This document shows, piece by piece, positions 10,115 through 22,139 of a stretch of 64,000 bases of DNA. How positions within the stretch are numbered: position 1 is the first letter of the stretch; each line of letters begins with the position of its first letter. This stretch comes from Casuarina equisetifolia (lineage: Eukaryota; Streptophyta; Magnoliopsida; Fagales; Casuarinaceae): contig CM052358.1 of the NCBI GenBank assembly GCA_028551475.1, positions 21,106,853 to 21,170,852 of the forward strand. Reading direction: 5' to 3'. A program made the position numbers and the translations under genes. The notes under the pieces are model-generated. The model had not been told where the DNA came from and did no database searches. It saw only the letters and a program-made list of their open reading frames with translations.

Positions 10115-13100
10115 ATGGCATCAACCACCACAAATCCTCTCAATTCGACCACCACTCACGCCCAATCCATAGAAACTCCACCTCCTTCAACGCCTAGCGC
10201 TTCTATCCCCGCCGTCGCCCCTCTTCGCGACCCTTATTATCTCTTGGCGGCCGATTTGTAGGCCGGCCCCATTGTTCCTCATCGCCTCGTCAGTGAGTCG
10301 AACTACGCTATCTGGGCTGAGCAAATCTACACGGTTTGCCTTGCTCGCAACAAATTTGGGTTCCTCACTAGCGATCTTCCCCGACCAACTAGAGATCCTA
10401 AAGCCATCGCTCGCTGGGATCAAGCGCACGCCGCCGTGAAATCCTGGCTTGTAAATTCCGTTGAACGCTCCCTCGAACGGCTTGTCTCTCGCTCCAAATT
10501 CGTCTCTAAAATTTGGGAGCTTCTCGCCGACTCCTTCGCTAAGGTTTCCGGCACTTAGCGCTATGGGCTTCATCAAGCAATCTCCGATCTGCGCCTCTCA
10601 AGCGGCTGCACCACCACCGAATTAACCGATTTCTTTATTCGGTTAAAAGATATTTGGAGCGATTTGGAGAATCAGGAGCCCCCAATTCGCTGCAATTGCG
10701 GGCTTTATTCTTGCAAGATCAAGGATCATCTACACGATCGTGAACAGCAAGCTAGATCCATGAAATTTCTCATGGGTCTCCCCGAAGAGTTTCAAAATTT
10801 GCGCACACAGATTCTATCCCATGACTCCTTACCCACCTTAGAGCGAACTTACGCTCTTTCCAAGCAAGAAATTCACCAGTGGAGTGGAGCTTCCGCTGGT
10901 GATGCCGTCGGTTTTCATGGCCTACGCATCTCCTCCGGTGACGAGGAGCACGCTTGGTCAAACCAGGTGCAGGGTTGGAGCGGCTCTCGCTCCCCTCGCG
11001 CATCAGACACTCGCGCGTCTCGTAAGTCTAGCCCGACCCCTACGAGCAGACACGGACGGCCTGTCAACGTCTCTTCCTCTGGGCCCACTCCAGACTCGTG
11101 GGTCTGTATCCACTGCAAGAAAGCGGGCCACGTTCGCAAGGCCTGCTTCCTGCTAATTGGGTACCTGCCTAATTGGCAGCCCAAGCACTGTGGTGGGTCC
11201 TCTCGTCACAGGCCCACTGGGCCTGGGCCCACCGCACATAATTCAACCTCTGACTCTTCTTTTTTTGTAGATCCATCTTTTTCCTCGGGCTCTTATGGTG
11301 GGCCTCCTTCGGGTTTTCTTCCCCCACCTAGCCCGGGATTATTGGGCCATACTCCTCCAACCCCTGGGAGTATTTTTGGTGGCCCTTCTGGACTCATTTT
11401 GACCCCTGATCAACAAGCCAAGCTTATTTCTATGCTCAATCAAGCGAGCCCTATTGACTCTAGTGCCAACTTCACAGGTATCTCTTCTTCCTTGGACTCA
11501 CTTAATTCCAATTGGATTATCGATTCAGGGGCTAGTGACCACATTACTTGTGATTTACATTATCTTGATTCATTTTATCCATGTGCATCTCCCCTTGTTA
11601 TTCGCTTACCCGATCAGACCCGTAGTCTAGTCACTCATATTGGCCAATTTCGCCTTAGCCCCAAATTAATTTTACGCCATGTTTTATATGCCCCTTATTT
11701 TCAACATAACCTTTTATCTATTCAAAAACTAACCCATGATAACAATAGTGTGGTTTTGTTTTTCGATAAATTTTGTGTTTTCCAGGACCATACGACTGGG
11801 GTGCTGATAGGACTCGGCAAGGCTAAAGGGGGACTTTATTTTCTTTGTTCTGTTATTCCTAAACATTTTCATTCCATTTTTTCTGAATATTTATCTTCTA
11901 TTTTCAATTCTCATTGTACTCTCAAGCAAACCCCTGCTTGCAACTTAATTTTTAATAATGAATATTTTCTTTGGCATCAACGTTTAGGCCATTCTTCTTT
12001 AAAATCTTATTTTGCTAATGGGAAAACCATTTCTTGCCCAAATTTTTTCTCCTGTGACGTTTGTCCCTTAGCAAAACAAACCCGTGCTCTTTTTCCTTCC
12101 CGTACTTCTGCCACAACTTCTATTTTTGATCTTGTTCATATGGACCTCTGGGGTCCCCATCACCATTCCACTCATGATGGTGCCCATTATTTTTTAACTA
12201 TCGTTGATGATTTCTCCCGTGCCACTTGGACTTTTCTCCTTCACTTCAAAAGCCAAGTTTTTTCCAAAATTCAAACTTTTCTTTCTATGGTTCATACCCA
12301 ATTCAATGTTACTGTCAAACGCATACGCTCTGACAATGGCACAGAATTTTTTCCTCCGAATGTTCCTCTTACCTCCGTTCTCGTGGTATAATCCATGAGA
12401 GCTCATGTGTTCATACTCTGCAACAAAATGGGGTGGTTGAATGCAAGCATTGTCACCTTCTAGATGTGGCTCGTGCTTTGCTCTTTCAAGCCCATCTACC
12501 CCCTTCTTTTTGGGGCGAGTGCATCCTTACCGCTACTTACCTCATTAATTGCCTTCCGTCATCTTCTCTTCATGGCATCACCCCTTATGAGCGTCTCTTT
12601 GGTACTCGCCCTCTTCTTGATCATCTACGTGTTTTCGGTTGTCAATGTTATGCTACCACTTTGGGTCCTCGTGACAAATTTAGTCCCCGTGCTACCTTTT
12701 GTGTTTTTATTGGATATCCATCCTACCAAAAGGGTTACAAACTTTTTGACCCCACTATTAAAAAAAATTTTGTCAGTCGTGATGTCATTTTCCGCGAAGA
12801 TGTTTTTCCTTTTGCTTTGCAGGTTTCTCCTTCATCCCCTGACGGCTTGGCCAATCCCTCAGCCCCCATCATACCTCCTGTGGAATCATACTCTCCCTCT
12901 GCTCTACCCGTTGATGAACCCCTTTTTCTAGATACCCCTCCTTCTAGCCCTAACCCTTTGTTTTCAGTTCCCTCTGCTCCTGCTCCTCCTTCACCCCCTC
13001 CCCTTTCGGATTCCCCCACCCCTTCCCCTTCAGTTCCTACATCCCCACCTTTGCCTTCTCCACCTGCACCCTCACTTTCATCTCCCATTGTTCATCGTTC

Positions 13101-13776
13101 TAGTCGTCCCACTAAACCACCAATTTGGAGCACTGATTATCTTTGTCCTACCCTTCCCTCCTCTTCCTGCGCTTATCCCATTTCCAATTACATTTCTTTG
13201 GATTAATGTCATCCCCAACACCGTCATTTTGTTGCTTCCATTTCTGCCATTCCTGAACCCACCTATTATCATGAAGCTGTCAAGGACCCCCACTAGGTCG
13301 TTGCCATGGATAATGAGCTTACTGCTCTTGAGGCAAATCACACCTGGGATGTGGTCCCTTTACCCCCTGGTCATCGTTCTATTGGTTGCAAGTGGGTCTA
13401 CAAGGTCAAATACCGTGCAGATGGTTCTGTTGAGCGCTACAAAGGCCGTTTGGTCGCCAAAGGCTATAGTCAACGTGAAGGTTTTGACTATCAGGATACT
13501 TTTTCATCCATTGCCAAACATGTTACTGTTCGACTTCTCATCATTATCGCTTCAGTACATCATTGGCCCTTGATCCAGATGGATGTTCAGAATGCTTTCC
13601 TTCATGGTGATCTCTCTGAAGAGGTTTATATGGCTTTTCCTCTCGGATTTCGCAATCAGGGGGAGGGACTTGTATGTCGATTGCGTAAATCCTTGTATGG
13701 TCTCAAGCAAGCATCTCGCTAGTGGAATGCCAAATTTACTTCAGCCTTACTTGCATATGGCTTCCGACAATCTTGG
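10115..13776 (+). pseudogene. Copia gag-pol, 5' part: Gag, protease, integrase, start of reverse transcriptase
   Basis: Translation would begin at ATG 10115 (MASTTTNPL). Gag is interrupted by TAG at about 10258 and 10556, then open from 10664. The knuckle C-x2-C-x4-H-x4-C is at 11105-11146. Protease has DSGA at 11522-11533. The integrase zinc region follows from about 11977, then the catalytic core with DLWGP near 12142 and SDNGTEF near 12330. A 1-nt frameshift near 12365 moves the frame; it continues to 13203 through the integrase C-terminus and a Pro/Ser-rich linker, with TAA at 13204 and TAG near 13296. RT begins WKWVYKVK-like ([13 protein letters not shown]) and has [16 protein letters not shown] at 13720 follows. 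The nested element cuts it at 13777. Confidence 0.9.
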
Positions 13777-15093
13777 TGTTCGGTGAATTTTAAATGAAAG
13801 TAAACATGTCGAACAAGTAATATAATGATAAGAAAAGTATCGTCCCACAGAGATTGGTGATTACTATGCCAACTAATTACTAATGGTGAACAACTCCTAG
13901 AATTTATCTAACAAATCCAAATTGATAGAGAACAAACTAATCAACTAAATTTAATAAAACTAAATATACAAAATATGTTAGAGTGTCCAATTTCACCATA
14001 ACTATGAGGTACTAATGTAGATTATGTATGTTTGCAAGAGGGATAATATCTATGTGATGGCGGAACTTCCTAATTTATTTACTATCCTATGTCTAGGTAT
14101 AGCAAACCTACTTAGTTCATTAATTCACTATATCTCTATATGTGAATTAAAACAAACCAAATGCATTAGGATCTATGAACATTCCCAGTTTACACCGAAA
14201 GCCACACAAATAACATGGTATATGTCTATCCATATTTAATTTATGATTACATATTACAAGAAGCAACTGCATATCATCTCCTGTCGGTCTCAAACATGCA
14301 AATCAGATCATTCAAGTGGTAGCTAATCACTTAAAAGCATTAAACACAGTAATATGTAACTTCACATAAACAAAATATCTTGCAAAACATAATAATCATA
14401 AGATTCATACCATCATAATTAGGTTACATCGTAGCTCTAACAAAAATAAACTAAAACATAAAGAAATAATGAGGAAGAATGGTAATAAGAAATAAAGAAG
14501 GCATCTTGAATCCAAGAACAAGAAGTCTGTCACCCTTTTTGTCTTCTCTTCAAGAAAACCTTGAATTCTTGGCCTATTTCTTGAGTTGTGCTCAATTTCC
14601 TCCCCCCCTTTCTTTTGCCTCTTCTCTTCTCTTAAATAGGGTTTAGGTTTAGACCTATCTCCTATCCTAGTAGAATTAGGTTTTAGAGACCTAAAACAAT
14701 TGGGTTTTAGAGACCTAAAACAATTGGGTTTTAGAGACCTAAAACAATTGAGTTTTAGAGACTTAAAACAATTGGGTTTTGAACTCCTAAATTAATTGAG
14801 ACTTGAATTCCTAACATGACTGGGTTTTCTATTTAAATAGAAAATCCAATAACAATAGAAAATCTAATAACAATTATCCAAAGCCTAAGCCTATCTTGAC
14901 TTTCTTGATCTTGATATTACAATTTTGCCACACAATAAGCATCAGGTTCTCCATGTTCATCCTTTTTCTCCTTGTGCTACAAAAACAAGATAAATTCAAA
15001 TAAATAAGATGAGTTCAAATATTTTCTCATAAACATTGTATTATTTATTGCCTAAAAAATAGGTAAAATAACTCTATAAAAATAGAGTTATCA
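13777..15093 (-). repeat. Athila-like element LTR, left copy (3' LTR of the element)
   Basis: 1317 bp. It contains a small tandem array of a 24-bp unit at about 14677-14800 and a 71-codon plus-strand open frame (14024-14239) that recurs in the other LTRs. Nearly identical to 18622-19938. Confidence 0.95.
14677..14800. repeat. 24-bp tandem repeat with hairpin potential inside the LTR
   Basis: Four to five copies of a unit close to GGTTTTAGAGACCTAAAACA. Each unit contains GTTTTAG and its complement CTAAAAC four bases apart, so each can form a small hairpin. The same array is at about 19521-19645 in the other LTR. The solo LTRs at 31853 and 56051 lack this array and instead show a few copies of a related TTTGAACTCCTAATTTAATT unit. 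Confidence 0.85.
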
Positions 15094-15108
15094 AAACCCC
15101 CAAACTTA
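15094..15108 (-). other. Polypurine tract of the Athila-like element
   Basis: On the minus strand AAGTTTGGGGGTTT lies directly before the LTR start (TGATAAC). This is the position of the plus-strand DNA primer. Confidence 0.75.
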
Positions 15109-16692
15109 ACATTTTGCTAGTCTCTAGCAAAAGCAATAAACAATATATGTTTTAGATAAAACCCTTTCATGATATTCTCCCATAATTGCTCAACTTAACA
15201 ATTCAAAGAAAAATATAGCTTTCATCCAAACACCACAATTGTTTCATAAGATAAGATAGACTCTTAACTATGTTGACCGCATGTGTGTGTGTGAGTCCTT
15301 ATCTTTTCAACTATATGCACTCCAAATAGATTCACATTAATATACAATCTCTTAAAATCCTTAACCAAACCTTATATGTTTGCTTTTCATTCCTCTCTCC
15401 ACTAATGTAAGCCAATCATCTAATCAAAAATCAATAGGACTTTTATAAGCTTGTAATGTAAGGCTGGGCTAGGGGTAAGATGAAAGTCATTTAGGCTAAA
15501 TTCACCCATGAACACATTGCTTTCTAGGATCTAATTTGAGCTTTTGTCACTTCCTTTCTTTGCTTTCTCTTTTTTTCTTTTTTTTTCGCAAATGATCTTT
15601 TTATCACCACTTCTCTCATTTATTATTTTTTTTCCAAAAATACTTGATTTCACTTGGATTTTGACACTTACAAAAGTCACAATCATGCTTGCAATCATAA
15701 AGTAAATAGTAGGACTAGAAATGTAACCATTATAATCTTATCTTGTTGATGACATCCAACTACTATGCAAAAGTCAATTTCTGAACCTTTAGTTGCTTGA
15801 ATTTGACAATAAGCAATAAGAGAATTCCATTCTTGGACAGATGTTGCTTTTTTTTTTTTTCATTCACAAAAGCAACATATTATGCAACATAATCATTGCA
15901 ATCAACATTCTTCCCATATAACATCCTTCCCCTCGACTTCTCTTCACTCATATAGACTTATATCCTAAAAATCAATATGTTTAAGGGTGTAGGACGAAAA
16001 GATAATTTGTCAAAAGCTCAAGGGTATATATATGTGGATGTTAAATAAAAAAAAATGGATATGAATCAAGGCACAGCGGGGTGACTGGTGATAAATAAAT
16101 AAGGTTGGCTTGAAAGGCTCAAACGATCCAAAGAATGGCCTAAATCATTTTCTCAATTAGATGTAGCTTAGGATTTCGCCTTAAGAGAAAATCAAACAAA
16201 TTCTAAGATTCAGGTGAGATCTAAGAAAATCACATACTTCACATGAATGTTCTCTAGAGATACACACAATTTAAAAAATGAAGGACTTTTAGTGCTTAAT
16301 AGGTGGATCAACATAATCAAAATCACACTTAATTCACACCACAATTGTAGGTTTGAATAAAATCTATATCTTCCAAAGAATCACCAAGAATTCACAACAT
16401 GGGATGTAATCATGACATAAAAAAAAAATTTCAATCAAATTTAGCACAAAGGTTCTTTCCCTACCCCCAAACTTGAATGAAGCATTGTCCTCAATGCAAA
16501 AACAAAAGAAAGCAATAATAAAGAAGAATTAGGAATGAGAAAACTCCCTTGATTGTAGGTTAGATCCACATAGAGCTTTGAGGAGATGGTGGTGACAAAA
16601 CTTTCAATGAAAAGATGAACAAAAATGCTTGGGTTGCCTCCCAAGAAGCGCTTGCTTTATAGTTTTCAGCCAAACTATCCTCCACATGTTGC
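15109..16692 (-). other. 3' internal non-coding region of the Athila-like element
   Basis: No open reading frame of note. Near 16630-16665 the minus strand reads LGRQP-like codons (CTTGGGAGGCAACCCAAGC), a stretch I recall as common in the 3' region of Athila/Tat family elements. The remainder is AT-rich with poly-T runs, consistent with loss of pol and retention of the 3' untranslated region. Confidence 0.6.
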
Positions 16693-18342
16693 TCAAGGAG
16701 GATGAAACTCCAATAGTTTAGGAGACAGCTTGTGTCGTTTGATTGTTGAGCATTCTTCAATAAGCACAACTGTCTCATATACTTCTAACTTTCTTTTGTT
16801 CTCCAATTTCTCTTTCAAAAGTTTTGCACAACTAGATATGTGAACTAGAGCATCTGTAAAAGGAATGTTAATGTGCAGTTTTAAAGATATATCAAGGAAT
16901 TCCAAAAACTGCTTATCTTTTACGCGTTGCTGGAATCTTTGGGGAGATGAAGCTGGAGGCATAAAGGACATAGGATTTTCTGGAACAAGGTTGCTCCTAG
17001 GTGCCTCCTCAAGTTGTATGCTGACATCTTTATCATTATCTTTGAGACTCTCCTTGTCAACATCAACTTCTTCTACTTGCTTGCCACATGTTGGGATTAT
17101 TGCCTCTATAGTATCTTCAAGACTTTTCTCTATATCACTAGGCAAAGGACCCTCCTGATTCTCTGAGATCATACTAATGAGCTGCTGACTCATCTGCACC
17201 TCTAATTTTCGGATTGAAGCTTCTTGTCTCTGAAAACTCGCTTCTTGATTCTGAAATCTTGCTTCAATCCTCTCTGTAAAGTTCTGTGTGGTGTTGGCTA
17301 GCTCACTAATCATGTTCTCGTAGTTAGGTTTCACCTCTTATGTTTGCCAAAATGTTGGTTGCAGTCTCATCTCACTTGGGTTACTCCATGAAAAAGTTTG
17401 ATGGTTGTGCCATCCCAAATTGTACGTATTTGAGTAATAATCATTTTGTGACCTGCTAGGAATTTCAACAAAATTAGCATAATCATTATAATGAGCATTA
17501 GGGTTACCTACTTGACATTCTGTGCTCTCATGTGCTCCACCACAAAATTCATATGATCTACTTTGATGTCTCACAACTGGAGTATTTAGGTTGTCTATCT
17601 TCTCATTGAGCACTTCTAATTGTGTAGACATTATGGTGAAGATATCTACTTCATGGACTCCACTTGCTTGATGCATTGGTAGCCTCTTAGTAGACCATTG
17701 ATAGCTATTGGTTGACATTTCCTCCAAAAGGTTATACGCCTCTTCTGCAGTTTTGCTGTGCAAATCCCCTCCTGCAGCTGTATCAATTACAAAACGAAGA
17801 TTTGTACTACACCCATCATAAAAAGTTTGTACTTGTAACCAAATGGGTAGTCCATGATCTGGACATTTCCTCATAAGTTCCTTGAATCTTTCCCAAGCTT
17901 CATACACTGATTCATTGTCCATCTGCATAAAAGTAGTAATATCGTTATGCATTTTTACAGATTTCACCAAAGGAAAGAACTTATTAAGAAATTTATGAGC
18001 CAAATCATCCCATGTAGTAATCAATCCTGCAGAAAGAGGAAAGAACCAATTTTTAGCTGTATCTCTAAGAGAAAATGGAAATAGTTTCAACCTAATAACA
18101 TCTTCTGTAACTCCATGATCTCCAATCATGTCACAGAATTCAAGGAATGCTTCAATGTGAGCATTTGGATCCTCATTTGGTAGCCCACTATATTGCACAG
18201 ATTTTTGAAGCATCTTGATGAGCACAGGCTTGATCTCAAAATTATTTGCCTGATTTGCAAGCCTAATGTTTGATGTAGCATTCCAAAATGTTAATGCAAC
18301 ACAGTCTTTTAAAAGTCTATATGTACCATCATATCTTTCCAT
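16693..18342 (-). pseudogene. Athila-like Gag, interrupted by one stop codon
   Basis: Gag forms the particle that packages element RNA. The first part (18342-17338, 334 codons) starts MERYDGTYRLLKD. It contains the Athila/Tat hallmark segment around PNEDPNAHIEAFLEFCD, a Retrotrans_gag-type helical core (WDDLAHKFLNKFFP, YEAWERFKELMRKCP) and a short C/H motif (CGGAHESTEC). TAA at 17340-17338 ends it. The same frame continues from 17337 to 16693 with a Gln-rich coiled-coil-like stretch, an acidic region and an FLEFLDISLKLHINIPF motif, typical of the Gag C-terminus ahead of protease. The protein stops before protease. Because the frame is otherwise clean over 550 codons, the single stop may be recent or sample-specific. 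Confidence 0.85.
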
Positions 18343-18597
18343 CCTTGTTACTTAATCTTTCACAATAACAACTTAATAAGGAATTTTCAAAAAAATAAAA
18401 TTAATAAAGCAAAACAAAAATAAAACAAAAAAATGATTTTTTTTTTCTGTTTTTTCAAGAACTAGAAAAAAAAATTTCAAGAATTAAAAGAAACAATTTT
18501 TATTTTCAAGAATTAAAAAAAATTTAAAAGAAAATAAAAGCTAGATTAAACCTAAAAATTATTTGGTATTAATATTAATTAGTAGTAAAACAACCAA

Positions 18598-18615
18598 TCC
18601 CCGGCAACGGCGCCA
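18598..18615 (-). other. Primer-binding site complementary to tRNA-Asp
   Basis: On the minus strand TGGCGCCGTTGCCGGGGA, 6 nt inside the LTR. It is the complement of the 3' end of plant tRNA-Asp including CCA, the primer reported for Athila/Tat-type elements. Confidence 0.85.
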
Positions 18616-18621
18616 AAAACT

Positions 18622-19938
18622 TGTTCGGTGAATTTTAAATGCAAGTAAACATGTTGAACAAGTAATATAATGATAAGAAAAGTATCGTCCCATAGAGATT
18701 AGTGATTACTATGCCAACTAATTACTAATGGTGAACAACTCCTAGAATTTATCTAACAAATCCAAATTGATAGATAACAAACTAGTCAACTAAATTTAAT
18801 AAAACTAAATACACAAAATATGTTAGAGTGTCCGATTTCACCATAACTATGAGGTACTAATGTAGATTATGTATGTTTGCAAGAGGGATAATATCTATGT
18901 GATGGCGAAACTTCCTAATTTATTTACTATCCTATGTCTAGGTATAGCAAACCTACTTAGTTCATTAATTCACTATATCTCTATATGTGAATTGAAACAA
19001 ACCAAATGCATTAGGATCTATGAACATTCCCAGTTTACACCGAAAGCCACACAAATAACATGGTATATGTCTATCCATATTTAATTTATGATTACATATT
19101 ACAAGAAGCAACTGCATATCATCTCCTGTCGGTCTCAAACATGCAAATCAGATCATTCAAGTGGTAGCTAATCACTTAAAAGCATTAAACACAGTAATAT
19201 GTAACTTCACATAAACAAAATATCTTGCAAAACATAATAATCATAAGATTCATACCATCATAATTAGGTTACATCGTAGCTCTAACAAAAATAAACTAAA
19301 ACATAAAGAAATAATGAGGAAGAATGGTAATAAGAAATAAAGAAGGCATCTTGAATCCAAGAACAAGAAGTCTGTCACCCTTTTTGTCTTCTCTTCAAGA
19401 AAACCTTGAATTCTTGGCCTCTTTCTTGAGTTGTGCTCAATTTCCTCCCCCCCTTTCTTTTGCCTCTTCTCTTCTCTTAAATAGGGTTTAGGTTTAGACC
19501 TATCTCCTATCCTAGTAGAATTAGGTTTTAGAGACCTAAAACAATTGGGTTTTAGAGACCTAAAACAATTGGGTTTTAGAGACCTAAAACAATTGAGTTT
19601 TAGAGACTTAAAACAATTGGGTTTTGAACTCCTAAATTAATTGAGACTTGAATTCCTAACATGACTGGGTTTTCTATTTAAATAGAAAATCCAATAACAA
19701 TAGAAAATCTAATAACAATTATCCAAAGCCTAAGCCCATCTTGACTTTCTTGATCTTGATATTACAATTTTGCCACACAATAAGCATCATGTTCTCCATG
19801 TTCATCCTTTTTCTCCTTGTGCTACAAAAACAAGACAAATTCAAATAAATAAGATGAGTTCAAATATTTTCTCATAAACATTGTATTATTTATTACCTAA
19901 AAAATAGGTAAAATAACTCTATAAAAATAGAGTTATCA
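18622..19938 (-). repeat. Athila-like element LTR, right copy (5' LTR of the element)
   Basis: 1317 bp, same ends as the left copy and same length. It abuts the primer-binding site region and the CTTGG duplication. Confidence 0.95.
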
Positions 19939-19943
19939 CTTGG

Positions 19944-20990
19944 CATGAAGACTCTCTCTTCACCAAAACTCAGGGAAGTTCTTTTGTGGCACTACTCATT
20001 TATGTTGACGATATTTTGATCACAGGAAACAACAAGACAACTATATTGAACTTAAAGAGCTATTTACACTCCACTTTCTCCATGAAGGATCTTGGACAAT
20101 CAAAATTCTTCCTTGGTATTGAGATCGCTCGATCCCCACATGGCATTTCCTTGAGTCAGTGAAAATATACCTTGGAACTCATCTCTGAAGCAGGACTAGC
20201 TGGATCCAAACCGTCAGTAATCCCTATGGAGCAGAACAAAAAATTTACAAGTATTGAATATGATGCAAGTTCAAAAGAAGAGGTTCATGATCCACCGCTC
20301 GAAGATCCTTCTACCTATTAACGTCTAGTTGGGAGATTAATTTATTTAACTCTCACCAGACCTGACATCACTTTTCCAGTCCAGCTACTCAGTCAATTTA
20401 TGCATGAACCGAAACAGTCACACATGGAGGTAGCTATGAAAATCATTTGATATCTCAAGAGTTGCCCAGGTCTTGGACTCATGTTTCCCTCAACGTCGAA
20501 ATTGGAGCTTAGAGCCTATTGTGATTCAAACTACAATACTTGCCCTATGACACGCCGATCAACCACGGGTTTCTGCATAATGCTTGGGAATTCTCTAGTA
20601 TCCTGGCGATCCAAAAAACAACCAATAGTCTCTTTATCTTCTGCAGAAGCTGAATATCGAGCCATGCAAGTCACCACCTGTGAGATAGTATGGATAATGG
20701 GACTACTTCGTGATTTTGGTTTCTATCTCTGACAACCAACTCTTTTTTTTGTGATAATGAAGTAGCCAAGAAAATTGCGGCAAATCCGATATTTCATGAG
20801 AGAACTAAACATATAGAGGTGGATTGCCATTATGTGAGAGAAAAATTGCAACAAGGAATAATTTCGACCAGTCACATATCTACTAAGGAATAGCCTGCAG
20901 ATTTGTTCACTAAAGCCCTAAACAGTAGGCAACATTGGCATCTTCTCTCCAAGCTCGGAGTATTTGACTTGTTCAAATCTCCGGCTTGAG
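19944..20990 (+). pseudogene. Copia pol, 3' part: rest of reverse transcriptase and RNase H
   Basis: The RT resumes in phase after the nested element. The palm motif YVDD is at 20001-20012 (LLIYVDDILITG), followed by MKDLGQSKFFLGIEIA and, near 20336, GRLIYLTLTRPDI. RNase H occupies about 20481-20990 with [35 protein letters not shown] and a conserved copia C-terminus near 20900. In-frame stops occur at about 20159 (TGA), 20320 (TAA), 20448 (TGA), 20730 (TGA) and 20891 (TAG). Most sit where related elements have CGA, CAA or CAG codons. Confidence 0.88.
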
Positions 20991-20996
20991 GGGGAG
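20986..20996 (+). other. Copia polypurine tract
   Basis: TTGAGGGGGAG immediately precedes the 3' LTR, the usual position and form for copia. Confidence 0.8.
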
Positions 20997-21184
20997 TGTT
21001 ATGGAATATTAATATTGTCACAACGTGAAATCAGGATAATTAGCATTATGTAAATATTTCCCTAATTATTTCTTTCCTTGTATATCTTCATTCTAGGTCT
21101 ATATAAAGACCTTATATTGTACATTGTAAATTATTGCAGCATCAATACAGAGAGAAATTCCCTCACTCGGTCACAATTGTTACA
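20997..21184 (+). repeat. Copia 3' LTR (188 bp)
   Basis: Same length and ends as 9668-9855, with about four substitutions. Followed by the TCTTA duplication. Confidence 0.95.
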
Positions 21185-21189
21185 TCTTA

Positions 21190-22139
21190 TAATTTTGAAT
21201 AAATATCTAGGAAAGTGTTTCACGTTTTACAAGTAAGCTTCTCAGAAATTATCATGGGTTCTTGAAGATGTACGAAATAGAATATGTAGTTTCTTGGTGT
21301 CCTGTTGTACGGCTAATATTTTATGTTTATTTTTCTTTTGAACCTTCTCTAAAGTTTATGGGAGATTGCTTTTTTTTTTTCTTTTTTTTCCCTTGTATCC
21401 TTGTATGTGTCAGATTTCTTGTCAATACCTTAACATCCGACGAATGTCTTCTGTTGGCTCAAAGCAAGATAGTTGGAACTTTGGAAAATAAACTAGAAGG
21501 ATTGAATGCGAATCCCACAACTATTAGGAGAATTATATTAAAAGCAGGTGAGTATGGTAGCTTAAGGTGTAGCATATGGGTGAAGAGAAATCTGATTTTA
21601 ATTAACAAAATGATAATATGCTACTTTAAAAACCATGAACCATCAGAAATAGAGCTTAAGCATAATAGAAAACTTAAAGATCTAGTTTAAAAGTGATTAT
21701 GATGTTTAATTTGTTAGAGTGATTACTCTTGTCCTGCACGCAAAGTGTTGAAGCCAATTGGATAGAGAAAGTCCAGCTCTGCAACTAAGAAACGAAAGAG
21801 GGATACTTTCTTATGAACTTAGAAGGAAATCCTACATTCAAGTTCCATCATTTTTCACAAACATTTTTTTGAAAAGGGAAATCAGGCTAAACAGTGAATT
21901 ACTAACTCAATCAAGAACTACTTACTCAAAGTCGTTAGGAGAAACATTGGGCTAATATATTGCAACTGTGAGAATAGAATCAAAACAACGAGGATTCCAA
22001 AGAATGTGGGCTTGTGCCAAATGGAGCCAAGCCCATAATGAAATATACAAATAGTCGAAGAAGCTCAAATATGATCCAACCTAAGTACAACTCAAGCAAT
22101 TTGAAAGTAAAAAACTAGCAATTCAATGTGTAATGTTAT
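21190..22139. other. Spacer with one unassigned open frame
   Basis: A frame at 21262-21690 stays open for 142 codons but begins with a poly-T-encoded Phe run. Its second half (around LTSDECLLLAQSKIVG) looks more protein-like and ends near a GCAGGTGAGT splice-donor-like site at about 21546. I do not recognise it. It may be one exon of a decayed gene. Nothing else is supported. Confidence 0.25.

Larger units (their letters stand above)
13777..19938 (-). mobile_element. Nested non-autonomous Athila-like Ty3/gypsy element (Gag only)
   Basis: Two LTRs of 1317 bp each (13777-15093 and 18622-19938) begin TGTTCGG and end GTTATCA on the plus strand. They are flanked by the perfect 5-bp duplication CTTGG (13772-13776 and 19939-19943). 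The element is read on the minus strand: an 18-nt primer site complementary to the 3' end of tRNA-Asp sits inside the right LTR and a purine tract inside the left one. It encodes Gag but I see no protease, RT, RNase H or integrase in the 3.5-kb interior, so it would depend on a partner. The LTRs differ at roughly 15 of 1317 positions by eye (about 1.1%), less than the host copia LTRs, which fits a later nested insertion. Confidence 0.93.
9668..21184 (+). mobile_element. Copia LTR retrotransposon, full structure, decayed and interrupted by a nested element
   Basis: Both 188-bp LTRs are present (9668-9855 and 20997-21184), start TGTTATGG, end TTACA, and are flanked by the perfect 5-bp duplication TCTTA (9663-9667 and 21185-21189). 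Inside are a tRNA-Met-like primer site, gag with a CCHC knuckle, protease DSGA, integrase, then reverse transcriptase and RNase H: the copia order, with integrase before RT. A 6162-bp element sits in the RT region; leaving it out with one target duplication brings the copia frame back in phase. By eye the LTRs differ at 4 of 188 positions (about 2%). The coding region holds at least six in-frame stops and one frameshift, so it is no longer autonomous. Confidence 0.95.

Noticed and set aside
10187-11184. Long minus-strand open frames opposite copia gag (10187-10576, 10770-11003, 10915-11184)
   Set aside because: Shadows of the GC-richer gag region; no recognisable product, and the plus strand has clear Gag motifs.
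12735-13341. Gly/Glu-rich minus-strand frames at 12735-13088 and 13078-13341
   Set aside because: They are complements of the Pro/Ser-rich integrase-RT linker of copia.
14024-14239. 71-codon open frame repeated in all Athila-like LTRs (also 18869, 32100, 56298)
   Set aside because: It lies inside LTRs and on the strand opposite to the element. Its conservation follows from LTR copy similarity, and the copies vary in length without coding-type constraint.
21262-21690. 142-codon gene
   Set aside because: The N-terminal part is a poly-T Phe run and no domain is recognisable. I kept it only as a note on a possible exon in the second half.
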